Shown here one piece after another: positions 1 to 5,937 of a DNA stretch of 8,051 nt. The stretch is from Oscillospiraceae bacterium (GTDB taxonomy: Bacteria > Bacillota > Clostridia > Oscillospirales > Ruminococcaceae). The position numbers were made by a program, and so were the translations under genes. The stretch spans positions 1 through 8,051 of the forward strand of contig DNUB01000020.1 of assembly GCA_003508605.1 (NCBI GenBank). Reading direction: 5' to 3'. How positions within the stretch are numbered: the first letter of the stretch is position 1; every line of letters begins with the position of its first letter. Under the pieces are notes generated by a model, which did not search any database, was not told where the DNA came from, and saw nothing but the letters and a program-made list of their open reading frames with translations.

Positions 1-1074
1 ATTATGGGACAGAATATCGGCACCTGCATAACCGCCCTTATTTCCTCGGCAGGCACTAACAAAAACGCCAAAAGAGCCGCCGCCGTACATCTGCTGTTTA
101 ATATAATAGGAACCGCTTTTTGTCTTTCATTATATATGATACTCTCCTCACTTTTCCCGCTGTCGATTTTAAACAGCCCTGCCTCCCTTTTCGGAATAGC
201 CCTGTGCCACTCTGTTTTTAACGTTTTATGTACCGTTATTATGCTTCCGCTGTCAAATCTTCTGGAAAAGCTTGTAACAAAGCTGGTTCCCGATTCCCGT
301 CGTTTCGACAAAGACCGATCCTGCACAAAGCTGGACGAACGCTTATTGGCTGCTCCTCCCGTGGCTTTGGAGCAGTGCAGCGCCGTGGCCTGTGAAATGG
401 CGGAAATATCCGTTGAGGCGATAAGGGAGGCGGTTAAGGCATTTGGCGGCTTCTCTCCCGAGCTTGCCCGATCGGTCCGCACAAAGGAAGAAAAAACGGA
501 CCGCTTCGAGGATATTTTAGGCACATATCTTGTAAAGCTCAGCGCAATGCGCATAAGCGCAGAGGGAAACAAGGAGGCGGCTAAGCTGTTAAAAATAATA
601 GGGGATTTTGAAAGAATAGCCGACCATGCGGTCAATTTGCTGGAGGCGGCGGAGGAAACCGAAAACAAGAAGCTGCAATTCACTCCTGCCGCACTGGCGG
701 AATTAAAGGTGCTTTCCTCGGCTGTCGAAAAAATCTCCGAGCTTGCGCTAAAGTCGTTTGTAACCAACGACATTGAAGCCGCTCTGTCCGTAGAGCCCTT
801 GGAGGAGGTTATCGACGGGCTGAAGGAGGAAATACGCTCCCGCCATATAAACAGGCTTCAGCAGGGGGAATGCTCCATTGCCGCAGGGTTTGTGCTTTCG
901 GATATGCTTACCGACCTTGAAAGGGTTTCCGATCATTGCTCAAATATTGCCCTGTGTATAATAGATATTGCGCATAACAATATGAATATGCACCGCTCGG
1001 AGCGTGAAATGCACCGAAACAGCAGGGAGTTTGACAGAAGATTTGAGGAGTATTCCCGTATTTACAGTTTATAG
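1..1074 (+). CDS. Na/Pi cotransporter family protein with C-terminal PhoU-like domain (5' end cut by window edge)
   Basis: Probable sodium-coupled phosphate transporter of the inner membrane, NptA/PF02690 type; its function is inferred from the family. The reading frame is open from base 1, so the gene begins left of the window, and the ATG at position 4 is internal. The visible part starts in a family repeat (GQNIGT, followed by an A-x-x-H-x-x-FN element) and continues through about two hydrophobic segments up to roughly residue 95. A soluble helical domain follows, with two PhoU-type signatures, IGDFERIADHA near residue 200 and LTDLERVSDH near residue 302. About 357 residues are visible, whereas full members usually have 530-600, so roughly the N-terminal third is missing. 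The stop is TAG at 1072-1074. It converges on the minus-strand gene cluster and is probably unrelated to it. The family call is firm; the transported ion is not shown by the sequence. Confidence 0.9.
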   Translation: MMGQNIGTCITALISSAGTNKNAKRAAAVHLLFNIIGTAFCLSLYMILSSLFPLSILNSPASLFGIALCHSVFNVLCTVIMLPLSNLLEKLVTKLVPDSRRFDKDRSCTKLDERLLAAPPVALEQCSAVACEMAEISVEAIREAVKAFGGFSPELARSVRTKEEKTDRFEDILGTYLVKLSAMRISAEGNKEAAKLLKIIGDFERIADHAVNLLEAAEETENKKLQFTPAALAELKVLSSAVEKISELALKSFVTNDIEAALSVEPLEEVIDGLKEEIRSRHINRLQQGECSIAAGFVLSDMLTDLERVSDHCSNIALCIIDIAHNNMNMHRSEREMHRNSREFDRRFEEYSRIYSL

Positions 1075-1122
1075 ATTAAAAGCAGCTTTTATAAGCAGAG
1101 GATATTACATTTTTGATTTAAT

Positions 1123-1167
1123 GAGGGGCGTAAGCCCCTCAGGGCTTCAGCGGGGGATTGGATCCCC
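1123..1167. repeat. Cluster of short hairpins in the convergent spacer
   Basis: Three potential hairpins lie in 45 nt. The first pairs GAGGGGC (1123-1129) with GCCCCTC (1134-1140) around a GTAA loop. The second pairs AAGCCC (1132-1137) with GGGCTT (1142-1147) and competes with the first for the same bases. The third pairs GGGGAT (1153-1158) with ATCCCC (1162-1167). None is followed by a T-run, so they are poor intrinsic terminators. They may act as 3'-end stabilisers or help to end the plus-strand transporter transcript. Confidence 0.45.
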
Positions 1168-1194
1168 ACAGAAATGCCGAATAATACCCGCCGC

Positions 1195-1233
1195 TTAACG
1201 GAGTCTTTGCCTTTTGCCATATGCAAAAGGCGG
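1195..1233. repeat. Short palindromic element, copy B
   Basis: Contains a perfect 9-bp inverted repeat, GCCTTTTGC (1209-1217) and GCAAAAGGC (1223-1231), around CATAT. The whole segment resembles 1747-1780 in the same orientation: TTAA, CGGA, TTGCCT, ATATGC and AAAGG occur in the same order in both. It sits between the convergent transporter gene and the terminator of the CD1247-like gene. Confidence 0.4.
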
Positions 1234-1260
1234 GGGATGTATGATTTTGATAATATTAAC

Positions 1261-1288
1261 AAAAAATTCCCCTGCATAAGCAGGGGAA
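1261..1288 (-). terminator. Rho-independent terminator of the efp / CD1247-like unit
   Basis: On the minus strand a perfect 9-bp stem, TTCCCCTGC and GCAGGGGAA with a TTAT loop (plus-strand 1267-1275 and 1280-1288), is followed directly by six T residues (1266 down to 1261). It lies 15 nt after the stop codon of the CD1247-like gene. On the plus strand there is no T-run after the stem, so it should work in one direction only. Confidence 0.92.
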
Positions 1289-1303
1289 CGGTTATTTAAA
1301 AAA

Positions 1304-1729
1304 TCACTCTTCTCCGTCTTCCTCTTCAAGTCCGCTAAGATCGAACTCCAATGGCTCGCCGCAGTTGGGACAAAGAATACCGCCTGCCGCAATAACGTCA
1401 AAGTCAACCACCACGGTGTTGTTGCACTTGGGGCAGGTTATCTCGTAAACATCCTCGTCATCGTCGCCGCAGCAGTCGCACTCGTCATGGTCATGACCGC
1501 ATTCGCATTCGCCGTAAACCTCTTCCTCAAGCTCAAGAACGGCGTCGTCCAGATCGCCCACAACATCTGCCATATCATTAAGGTCGTTGTCCATATCCTC
1601 AACCTGATATGCGATATCGTTAAGCACGTCAAGCATGGCAAGAAGAACCTTGCCCTCCTTGGTAGCCTCATCAAGCTTTAAACCCTCTGCAAGTCCCTTG
1701 ATGTATGAAACCTTTTCTGTAATGTTCAT
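1304..1729 (-). CDS. CD1247 N-terminal-domain protein with C-terminal zinc ribbon
   Basis: Small acidic protein of 141 residues with unknown role. The N-terminus (MNITEKVSYIKGLAEGL and on to about residue 38) matches the helical CD1247-type domain of Clostridia, which is sometimes mislabelled as an AraC-family regulator. Residues 40-72 are very acidic with heptad-like hydrophobics, suggesting a helix or coiled coil. Residues 75-88 hold a Cys/His/Asp cluster (C75, C77, H79, H81, C84, C86, C87). A four-cysteine zinc ribbon follows (C99-P-K-C102 and C120-P-N-C123) with a Glu-rich tail. The ATG at 1727-1729 has GAAGG six nt upstream (1736-1740). It lies 100 nt after efp and shares its terminator, so co-transcription is likely. 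The neighbouring efp hints at a translation-related task but proves nothing. The ribbon architecture is certain; the function is unknown. Confidence 0.85.
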   Translation of the reverse strand: MNITEKVSYIKGLAEGLKLDEATKEGKVLLAMLDVLNDIAYQVEDMDNDLNDMADVVGDLDDAVLELEEEVYGECECGHDHDECDCCGDDDEDVYEITCPKCNNTVVVDFDVIAAGGILCPNCGEPLEFDLSGLEEEDGEE

Positions 1730-1746
1730 AATTTACCTTCTTTCTG

Positions 1747-1780
1747 TTAAGCGGATTGCCTCCGCATATGCCAAAGGAGC
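1747..1780. repeat. Short palindromic element, copy A, between efp and the CD1247-like gene
   Basis: Contains the hairpin GCGGA (1751-1755) with TCCGC (1761-1765) and the self-complementary GCATATGC (1764-1771). It aligns with 1195-1233 at roughly 27 identical positions by hand. It is transcribed in the efp to CD1247-like spacer, ending just upstream of the ribosome binding site of the downstream gene. Confidence 0.38.
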
Positions 1781-1800
1781 ATGAGAACCGTTTTTCCGTA

Positions 1801-1819
1801 TTTCCGGCAAATGCCGAAA
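1801..1819 (-). other. Small hairpin just after the efp stop codon
   Basis: CGGC (1805-1808) and GCCG (1813-1816) pair around a 4-nt loop, extended by TTT/AAA with one bulged base. It begins 11 nt after the efp stop codon. No T-run follows on the minus strand, so it is more likely a weak attenuator or mRNA-stabilising stem between efp and the next gene than a full terminator. Confidence 0.4.
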
Positions 1820-1829
1820 AGACAAATTA

Positions 1830-2393
1830 TTACTTGCTTGCACGCTCCATGTATTCGCCTGTTCTCGTATCGATGCGGACAATCTCGCCCTCGTCGATAA
1901 AGAGAGGTACTCTTACCTCTGCGCCCGTTTCAAGGGTAGCGGGCTTGGTAGCGTTGGTGGCGGTGTCGCCCTTAAAGCCGGGTTCGGTGTGGGTTATCTC
2001 AAGCTCTACAAAGTTGGGAGGCTCAACGCCGAACACATTGCCCTTGTAGCTGAGAATTTTGCAAACCATATTTTCCTTTACAAAACGGAAGTTGTCGCTT
2101 AAATCCTTTTTGTTGATGGGAACCTGCTCGTAGGTCTCACTATCCATAAAATAGTATAAATCTCCGTCGCTGTAAGTAAACTCCATATCCTTTCTTTCAA
2201 TGAAAGCGGTGGGGAACTTTGCCGTAGGGTTGTATGTCTTTTCGACCACAGCTCCCGTAATAACGTTCTTGGTCTTTGTGCGGACAAAGGCGGAGCCCTT
2301 GCCGGGCTTTACGTGCTGGAACTCCACTACCTGCAATACGTTTCCGTCCTCCTCAAAGGTAACGCCGTTTCTGAAATCGCCTGCTGAAATCAT
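1830..2393 (-). CDS. efp: Translation elongation factor EF-P
   Basis: Cytoplasmic factor that binds between the P and E sites of stalled ribosomes and promotes peptide bond formation at polyproline stretches. The 187 residues are the normal family length and cover the three expected beta-barrel domains. The tip of domain I reads VKPGKG with lysine at residue 32, the position of the post-translationally modified lysine in bacterial EF-P (K34 in E. coli, K32 in B. subtilis). Family signatures later in the protein include [27 protein letters not shown] and the C-terminal [10 protein letters not shown]. The ATG at 2391-2393 has GGAGG seven nt upstream (2401-2405), and a sigma-A promoter lies about 52 nt upstream. 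Placement downstream of aroQ and an Xaa-Pro peptidase is typical of Clostridia, although here two accessory genes and a promoter intervene. No lysine-modifying enzyme is visible in the window, so its modification state cannot be predicted. Confidence 0.97.
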   Translation of the reverse strand: MISAGDFRNGVTFEEDGNVLQVVEFQHVKPGKGSAFVRTKTKNVITGAVVEKTYNPTAKFPTAFIERKDMEFTYSDGDLYYFMDSETYEQVPINKKDLSDNFRFVKENMVCKILSYKGNVFGVEPPNFVELEITHTEPGFKGDTATNATKPATLETGAEVRVPLFIDEGEIVRIDTRTGEYMERASK

Positions 2394-2444
2394 AAATTAA
2401 CCTCCGATACTTTATCAAAACAATTATGTTTTATTGTCTCTATT

Positions 2445-2473
2445 ATTGTAGCCTATTTTATGCCTTTTTTCAA
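2445..2473 (-). promoter_or_regulatory. Sigma-A promoter of efp
   Basis: On the minus strand the -35 box is TTGAAA (plus 2468-2473) and the -10 box is TACAAT (plus 2445-2450), separated by exactly 17 nt; each box matches consensus at 5 of 6 positions. A- and T-runs upstream (about 2479-2515) could add an UP-element effect. The predicted start near 2438 gives a leader of about 45 nt before the efp ATG. Confidence 0.82.
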
Positions 2474-2589
2474 GTAGTTTTTCGAAAAAAGTATGTTTTG
2501 CTGAAAATTTTTTCGGGAAACTCGTTTTTATGCTAATCATAAATCATATCGTTGACAGTTTTTCTGAGAGGATTGCGTTTTGTGCAGTG

Positions 2590-2646
2590 AAAACCGCCGT
2601 ATGCCTTACGGCAGGTCAAACTGACCTTACGGTAAAAGCGGGTTTT
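2590..2646 (-). ncRNA. Candidate structured RNA: three-way junction in the deacetylase 3' region
   Basis: The segment can fold with almost no unpaired bases in its core. In plus coordinates the helices are: outer AAAACC (2590-2595) with GGTTTT (2641-2646); CCGTA (2597-2601) with TACGG (2628-2632); GCC (2603-2605) with GGC (2610-2612); and AGGTCA (2613-2618) with TGACCT (2622-2627). Read on the minus strand, the GCC/GGC hairpin carries a GUAA loop of the GNRA type, which favours that strand. A competing hairpin GCCGTA/TACGGC (2596-2612) would exclude the junction. It lies about 50 nt after the deacetylase stop and ends in GGUUUU, so it may be an unusual terminator or 3'-UTR element. This is a hand fold only; no known family is recognised. 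Confidence 0.42.
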
Positions 2647-2694
2647 GCAAAGCTGTCCGCAGTATGATTTACATTCGGCAGAAGGAACGACCCC

Positions 2695-3510
2695 TTACCG
2701 ATCTCCCACCTTGCTGTACAGATTTTTATCGTCGCCGCTTATGGCAACGCCCTTTGCTTCAAACAGCTCCGAAACCGTCGCAAACTGATAACCCTCCTCC
2801 AAAAGCTGCGGAATAAGAGTATCAAGCATTTCAACGGTCTTGTCGTTGCCCCGGGCGTCATGGAGCAAAATAATCGCCCCGTCTCCTACCGAACGGTCCA
2901 AACGCTTTAGTCTTGTTTCAACGGAAACGCTGTCGTCCCAATCGTCGCAGCCAACGCCGCAGATAAAGGGCATATCGATATTATCATACATTGTATCGTT
3001 TACGGCAATATAGGGGGGTCTGAAAAACCTCGTGGTTTCCCCTGTGATTTCCTTCACCTTGTCGGCTACAAAAGCCACCTCTTCCCTGATTGCTTCTTCT
3101 GTCAGCTTATTCATATAGGAATGGGTCTTTGAATGGTTGTTTATCTCGCAGCCCAAATCATAAGCTCTTTTTACGGATTTTGCGCTTTCGTCGTTAATAT
3201 TGTCTCCGATAAGGAAAAAGGAGGCCTTTACCTGATATTTTTCCAGAAGGTCAAGCACCTGAACGGTGGTAGTGGTGTTGGGTCCGTCGTCAAAGGTAAG
3301 GGCGATAACGGGCTTTGTCGGATCTATTTTGTATTCTATTGGCTTCACTTCCTTTTCCCCTTCCTCTGTTTTTTCTCCTTGGGTTACACTTTCGGAAACC
3401 GCCGCCTTCGTCGCCGTGTCATCGGTGCCCGTCGGCAGCCGCTCCGCCGTGCCGCAGGCGGTAAAAAGTGCCGCTGCCGCAAATAATCCGAGAGCCTTTA
3501 TTGTTTTCAT
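2695..3510 (-). CDS. Polysaccharide deacetylase (NodB/CE4) lipoprotein
   Basis: Predicted extracytoplasmic, membrane-anchored, metal-dependent deacetylase acting on N-acetylated glycans, probably peptidoglycan or another envelope polysaccharide. The protein has 271 residues. A lipoprotein signal (hydrophobic residues 6-17, lipobox LFTAC with C19) is followed by a Thr/Glu/Lys-rich linker to about residue 65. The CE4 motifs are in order: TFDDGP (72-77, metal Asp D75), HSKTH (H126 and H130), RPPY (164-167), the DDWDD region (189-193) and LLHD (215-218, H217). All catalytic motifs are present, so the enzyme should be active. I chose the ATG at 3508-3510 because GAAGGA (3520-3525) lies nine nt upstream; an in-frame TTG at 3535-3537 would add nine residues and overlap the previous gene but lacks a comparable site. 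The DUF4241 gene ends 19 nt upstream, so co-transcription is likely. The exact substrate is not determined. Confidence 0.92.
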   Translation of the reverse strand: MKTIKALGLFAAAALFTACGTAERLPTGTDDTATKAAVSESVTQGEKTEEGEKEVKPIEYKIDPTKPVIALTFDDGPNTTTTVQVLDLLEKYQVKASFFLIGDNINDESAKSVKRAYDLGCEINNHSKTHSYMNKLTEEAIREEVAFVADKVKEITGETTRFFRPPYIAVNDTMYDNIDMPFICGVGCDDWDDSVSVETRLKRLDRSVGDGAIILLHDARGNDKTVEMLDTLIPQLLEEGYQFATVSELFEAKGVAISGDDKNLYSKVGDR

Positions 3511-3529
3511 ATTATTTTTTCCTTCAAAT

Positions 3530-4180
3530 TTATTCAAGATTGTAGTCCACCGTTTGAAAATCCGTTATAAGGCAGCAGACATTATCCTCGTCGTCAAGTC
3601 CCCAATAGGTAGGGTATGCCCCGTCGCCGAAGCCGCTGGAAAAAGCCGCAAGATTAAGCTCGGTTCCGGGCAGGGTATAATTTGCGGTGCTGTATGTGTA
3701 AACATAGCTGTCCTCCAGCATTTCGTCAAGCCCCGGAACACAGTAATCCTCGGATCTGTCCATCAGCTCGGCAAGACTCGCAGCTGTTTTTTCGTCCATA
3801 AAACCGCCCGTTCCGCTGTCCACTCCGTAGCCGTAAAACTCTCCCTTATCAAGCTCCTCTAAATTTTGCCCCTCGCTTACCGCAAGCTCAAAGCGGCTTG
3901 GGAGCTTCTCCGTAAAGCTCAGCTTGGCAAATCCCACTCTCTTGTCATCGTCTATACAGTGAATATACAAGGCTACGGGATATTTTCCTCCCTTTACCTG
4001 CCCGGAAAACGGCGGTGTTTCGGGAGCAACCAAAGGATCGCAGGCAACAATTTTTCCTGTGGGAAGATTAAGCTCCCCCAATTCCTGAATAACTATATGC
4101 TCATCAAATATACTGTCGACAAAAAACCTCTCGGTGTCGTTTTTCAGCAGCATAAGCAGTCTTTCCGAAATTTTATCCAT
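3530..4180 (-). CDS. DUF4241 domain-containing protein
   Basis: Protein of 216 residues and unknown function that I recognise as DUF4241 from its motifs: GKIVACDPL (42-50), GKYPV (65-69), GYGVDSGTGGFMD (117-129), SGFGDGAYPTYWGLD (182-196) and LITDF (204-208). The domain fills nearly the whole protein. No signal peptide or membrane segment is visible, so it is probably cytoplasmic. The start is the ATG at 4178-4180, with AAAGGAG (4187-4193) six nt upstream; an in-frame TTG 18 nt further up overlaps that ribosome binding site and is not credible. It sits 41 nt after the M24 peptidase gene and 19 nt before the deacetylase gene, inside the predicted operon. Together with the deacetylase it separates pepP from efp, which are often adjacent in related genomes. 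The neighbours suggest no specific role. Confidence 0.85.
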   Translation of the reverse strand: MDKISERLLMLLKNDTERFFVDSIFDEHIVIQELGELNLPTGKIVACDPLVAPETPPFSGQVKGGKYPVALYIHCIDDDKRVGFAKLSFTEKLPSRFELAVSEGQNLEELDKGEFYGYGVDSGTGGFMDEKTAASLAELMDRSEDYCVPGLDEMLEDSYVYTYSTANYTLPGTELNLAAFSSGFGDGAYPTYWGLDDEDNVCCLITDFQTVDYNLE

Positions 4181-4221
4181 AGCGTTCTCCTTTGTCAAAT
4201 TATCCTAATCGCTCTCTTTTA

Positions 4222-5292
4222 TCAAATATAGATCAGCGTCTTGGGCGTTTCGGTAATGATTTTGCAGCCGTCCTTTGTAACAACGCACATATCCTCTATC
4301 CTTACGCCGTATTTTTCGGGAATGTATACGCCCGGTTCAATGGTGATAATCATACCCTCCTTTAAGGTAGTGCCGCTGCGATAGCTTACGTTGGGAGCTT
4401 CATGAATCTCCAGCCCCACGCCGTGACCCAGTCCGTGAGTGAAATACTGCTCATAGCCCCATGCGTCAAGGGTGCTTCGTGCCACATTGTCCACCAGCTT
4501 ACAGGAAATATCCGCCCTCACCGCCTTAATAGCGTCGGTATTGGCTCCCCACACCGCATTGTAAATATTCTTCATTTCATCGGTGGGTTTGCCGAAAACA
4601 ACGGTTCTGGTCATATCCGAGTGATAGCCCTTGTAAGTCGCTCCGAAGTCAAGGGTGAGAAAATCGCCGTCCTGAACCGGCTTGTCGGTAGGAACCGCAT
4701 GAGGGCAGGCGGAATTTACTCCCGACGCCGCAATTGTGGAGAAGGAAACTCCGTCGCTGCCCAAATCTATCATAACATATTCAAGAAGTGCGGCAATCTG
4801 CTTTTCGGTCATTCCCACGCGCATATTTGAAAGCAGCTTGGTAAATGCCGCCTCTGCGATTCTCTGAGCCTTGACGATATATCCTATCTCCTCATCGGTT
4901 TTTACAATGCGCATATTTCTCATAAAATCGGAAAGCCGATCCGAGGTTTCAAAGGCTATATCGGAAAATTTCCTTTTATATTCCGACAGCTGAGCCACCG
5001 TCATAAATTCGTCCTCAACATAAACCTGCTTTACGCCGTCGTTTACGAATATTTCACCGATCTGGCCGTACAGCTCCTTCTGCAGAATAACCCTGCACAA
5101 AGGGTCCTTTACCTGCTGCTCGGTATGCTCAAAATAACGGGAGTCGATTATAAAGTACGCTCCCTTTTTGGTGACGATCAATGTGCCGTCCTCCGAGCCG
5201 AAATCGGTGAGATAACGCTTTGATACCTCGGAGGTAAAAAGCGCAGCCTCGCCGTCGCTGCCAAGCCATGAAATTACCCTGTCTAAATTCAT
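4222..5292 (-). CDS. M24-family Xaa-Pro aminopeptidase (PepP/PepQ-like)
   Basis: Cytoplasmic dimetal peptidase expected to cleave an N-terminal residue from peptides with proline in the second position. The 356 residues are normal for the clostridial form. The creatinase-like N-terminal domain covers roughly residues 1-125 and the pita-bread catalytic domain 130-356. All five metal ligands are present: D215 in LDFGATY, D226 in HSDMTRT, H290 in GHGVGLEIHE, E319 in TIEPGVY and E333 in RIEDM. H198 in CPHAVP corresponds to a conserved substrate-site histidine. The ATG at 5290-5292 is preceded at nine nt by GAGGG (5302-5306). It begins 35 nt after the aroQ stop, which fits translational or transcriptional coupling. 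The order aroQ, pepP-like, efp is recurrent in Firmicutes. The choice between aminopeptidase and prolidase specificity is uncertain. Confidence 0.93.
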   Translation of the reverse strand: MNLDRVISWLGSDGEAALFTSEVSKRYLTDFGSEDGTLIVTKKGAYFIIDSRYFEHTEQQVKDPLCRVILQKELYGQIGEIFVNDGVKQVYVEDEFMTVAQLSEYKRKFSDIAFETSDRLSDFMRNMRIVKTDEEIGYIVKAQRIAEAAFTKLLSNMRVGMTEKQIAALLEYVMIDLGSDGVSFSTIAASGVNSACPHAVPTDKPVQDGDFLTLDFGATYKGYHSDMTRTVVFGKPTDEMKNIYNAVWGANTDAIKAVRADISCKLVDNVARSTLDAWGYEQYFTHGLGHGVGLEIHEAPNVSYRSGTTLKEGMIITIEPGVYIPEKYGVRIEDMCVVTKDGCKIITETPKTLIYI

Positions 5293-5327
5293 AACATTAT
5301 TCCCTCTTTTTCTATAAATTTATATTT

Positions 5328-5771
5328 TTATTTTTGTTTTTTCGATATAATATCAACTGCCGCAATAAGACCTAAGATGTAGCTGTTTTTTCCGAAGCCC
5401 GCAATCGTTCCCGCACATACGGGGGCAATAACCGAGGTGTGTCTGAACTCGTCTCTTGCGCTGACATTGCTCATATGAACCTCCACCACGGGAATCTTAA
5501 CGGCGGCTATTGCGTCCCGAATAGCGTAGCTGTAATGAGTGTATGCCCCCGCATTCATAACGACCCCGTCATAGGCGTCCATGGCCTCGTGTAGTGCGTC
5601 TATAATTGCGCCCTCGTGGTTGCTCTGAAAAAAGTCCACCTCTGTTCCTATCTCCTTAGCTTTTTCCAGAATCTCCCTTTGAATTTCTTCAAGGCTGTTG
5701 TCGCCGTACACTCCCGGTTCTCTTTTACCCAAAAGATTTAAATTCGGTCCGTTGATTATCAGTATATTCAT
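5328..5771 (-). CDS. aroQ: Type II 3-dehydroquinate dehydratase
   Basis: Catalyses the third step of the shikimate pathway, dehydration of 3-dehydroquinate to 3-dehydroshikimate; family members are dodecameric and cytoplasmic. The 147 residues equal the usual length. Visible motifs are NGPNLNLLGKREPG (7-20) with catalytic-loop R17 and Y22, the NAGAYTHYS segment with N73 and H79, EVHMSN with E97 and H99, and R110 in the DEFRHTS segment; all key residues of the type II enzyme are present. The start is the ATG at 5769-5771, right at the conserved MNILIINGPN, with an AAGGAAG site upstream at somewhat long spacing (about 11 nt). An in-frame GTG 45 nt upstream would add residues unlike the family and is rejected. 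It is the only shikimate gene in the window and is followed closely by the M24 peptidase gene. The 166-nt gap upstream shows no convincing promoter. Confidence 0.96.
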   Translation of the reverse strand: MNILIINGPNLNLLGKREPGVYGDNSLEEIQREILEKAKEIGTEVDFFQSNHEGAIIDALHEAMDAYDGVVMNAGAYTHYSYAIRDAIAAVKIPVVEVHMSNVSARDEFRHTSVIAPVCAGTIAGFGKNSYILGLIAAVDIISKKQK

Positions 5772-5937
5772 TATTTTATACACTTCCTTTTTATAGCTGT
5801 AAGTGCTTGTATTCACAGGATTTATACGCAGATCTCAGGGAGCGGTTTTTCGAAAGCAAGAAAAAATCCACAGTCAAAATATTGCCCTTCGGAAGCTTTT
5901 GACGCCGCCGGAAAACTGCCAAAAGGGTCAGGAAATC

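Larger units (their letters stand above)
2394..2694. other. 301-nt spacer between the deacetylase gene and efp
   Basis: No coding region seen on either strand. The left part holds the efp ribosome binding site and promoter, the middle (about 2479-2570) is A/T-rich with short A- and T-runs, and the right part holds the structured element at 2590-2646. No T-rich intrinsic terminator is obvious for the deacetylase transcript unless the structured element fills that role. Confidence 0.6.

Noticed and set aside
1195..1407. Minus-strand 70-residue open frame overlapping the 3' end of the CD1247-like gene
   Set aside because: It is in another frame of a well-supported gene, has no family resemblance and runs through the strong terminator at 1261-1288.
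2552..2580. Plus-strand TTGACA near 2553 as a promoter for an unannotated transcript
   Set aside because: No TATAAT-like box at 16-18 nt spacing and no plus-strand gene follows.
3266..3862. Plus-strand 198-residue open frame opposite the deacetylase and DUF4241 genes
   Set aside because: It lies antisense to two genes with complete, recognisable motifs and has no ribosome binding site or familiar domain; it is a shadow of their codon pattern.
4402..4830. Plus-strand 142-residue open frame opposite the M24 peptidase gene
   Set aside because: It is antisense to the catalytic domain with all five metal ligands on the other strand, and no protein family is recognisable.
5772..5937. Promoter candidates before aroQ such as a TTGACT followed by T-rich sequence
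   Set aside because: No acceptable -10 box lies 16-18 nt downstream of any -35-like hexamer, so I do not call a promoter; the gene is more likely read from upstream.
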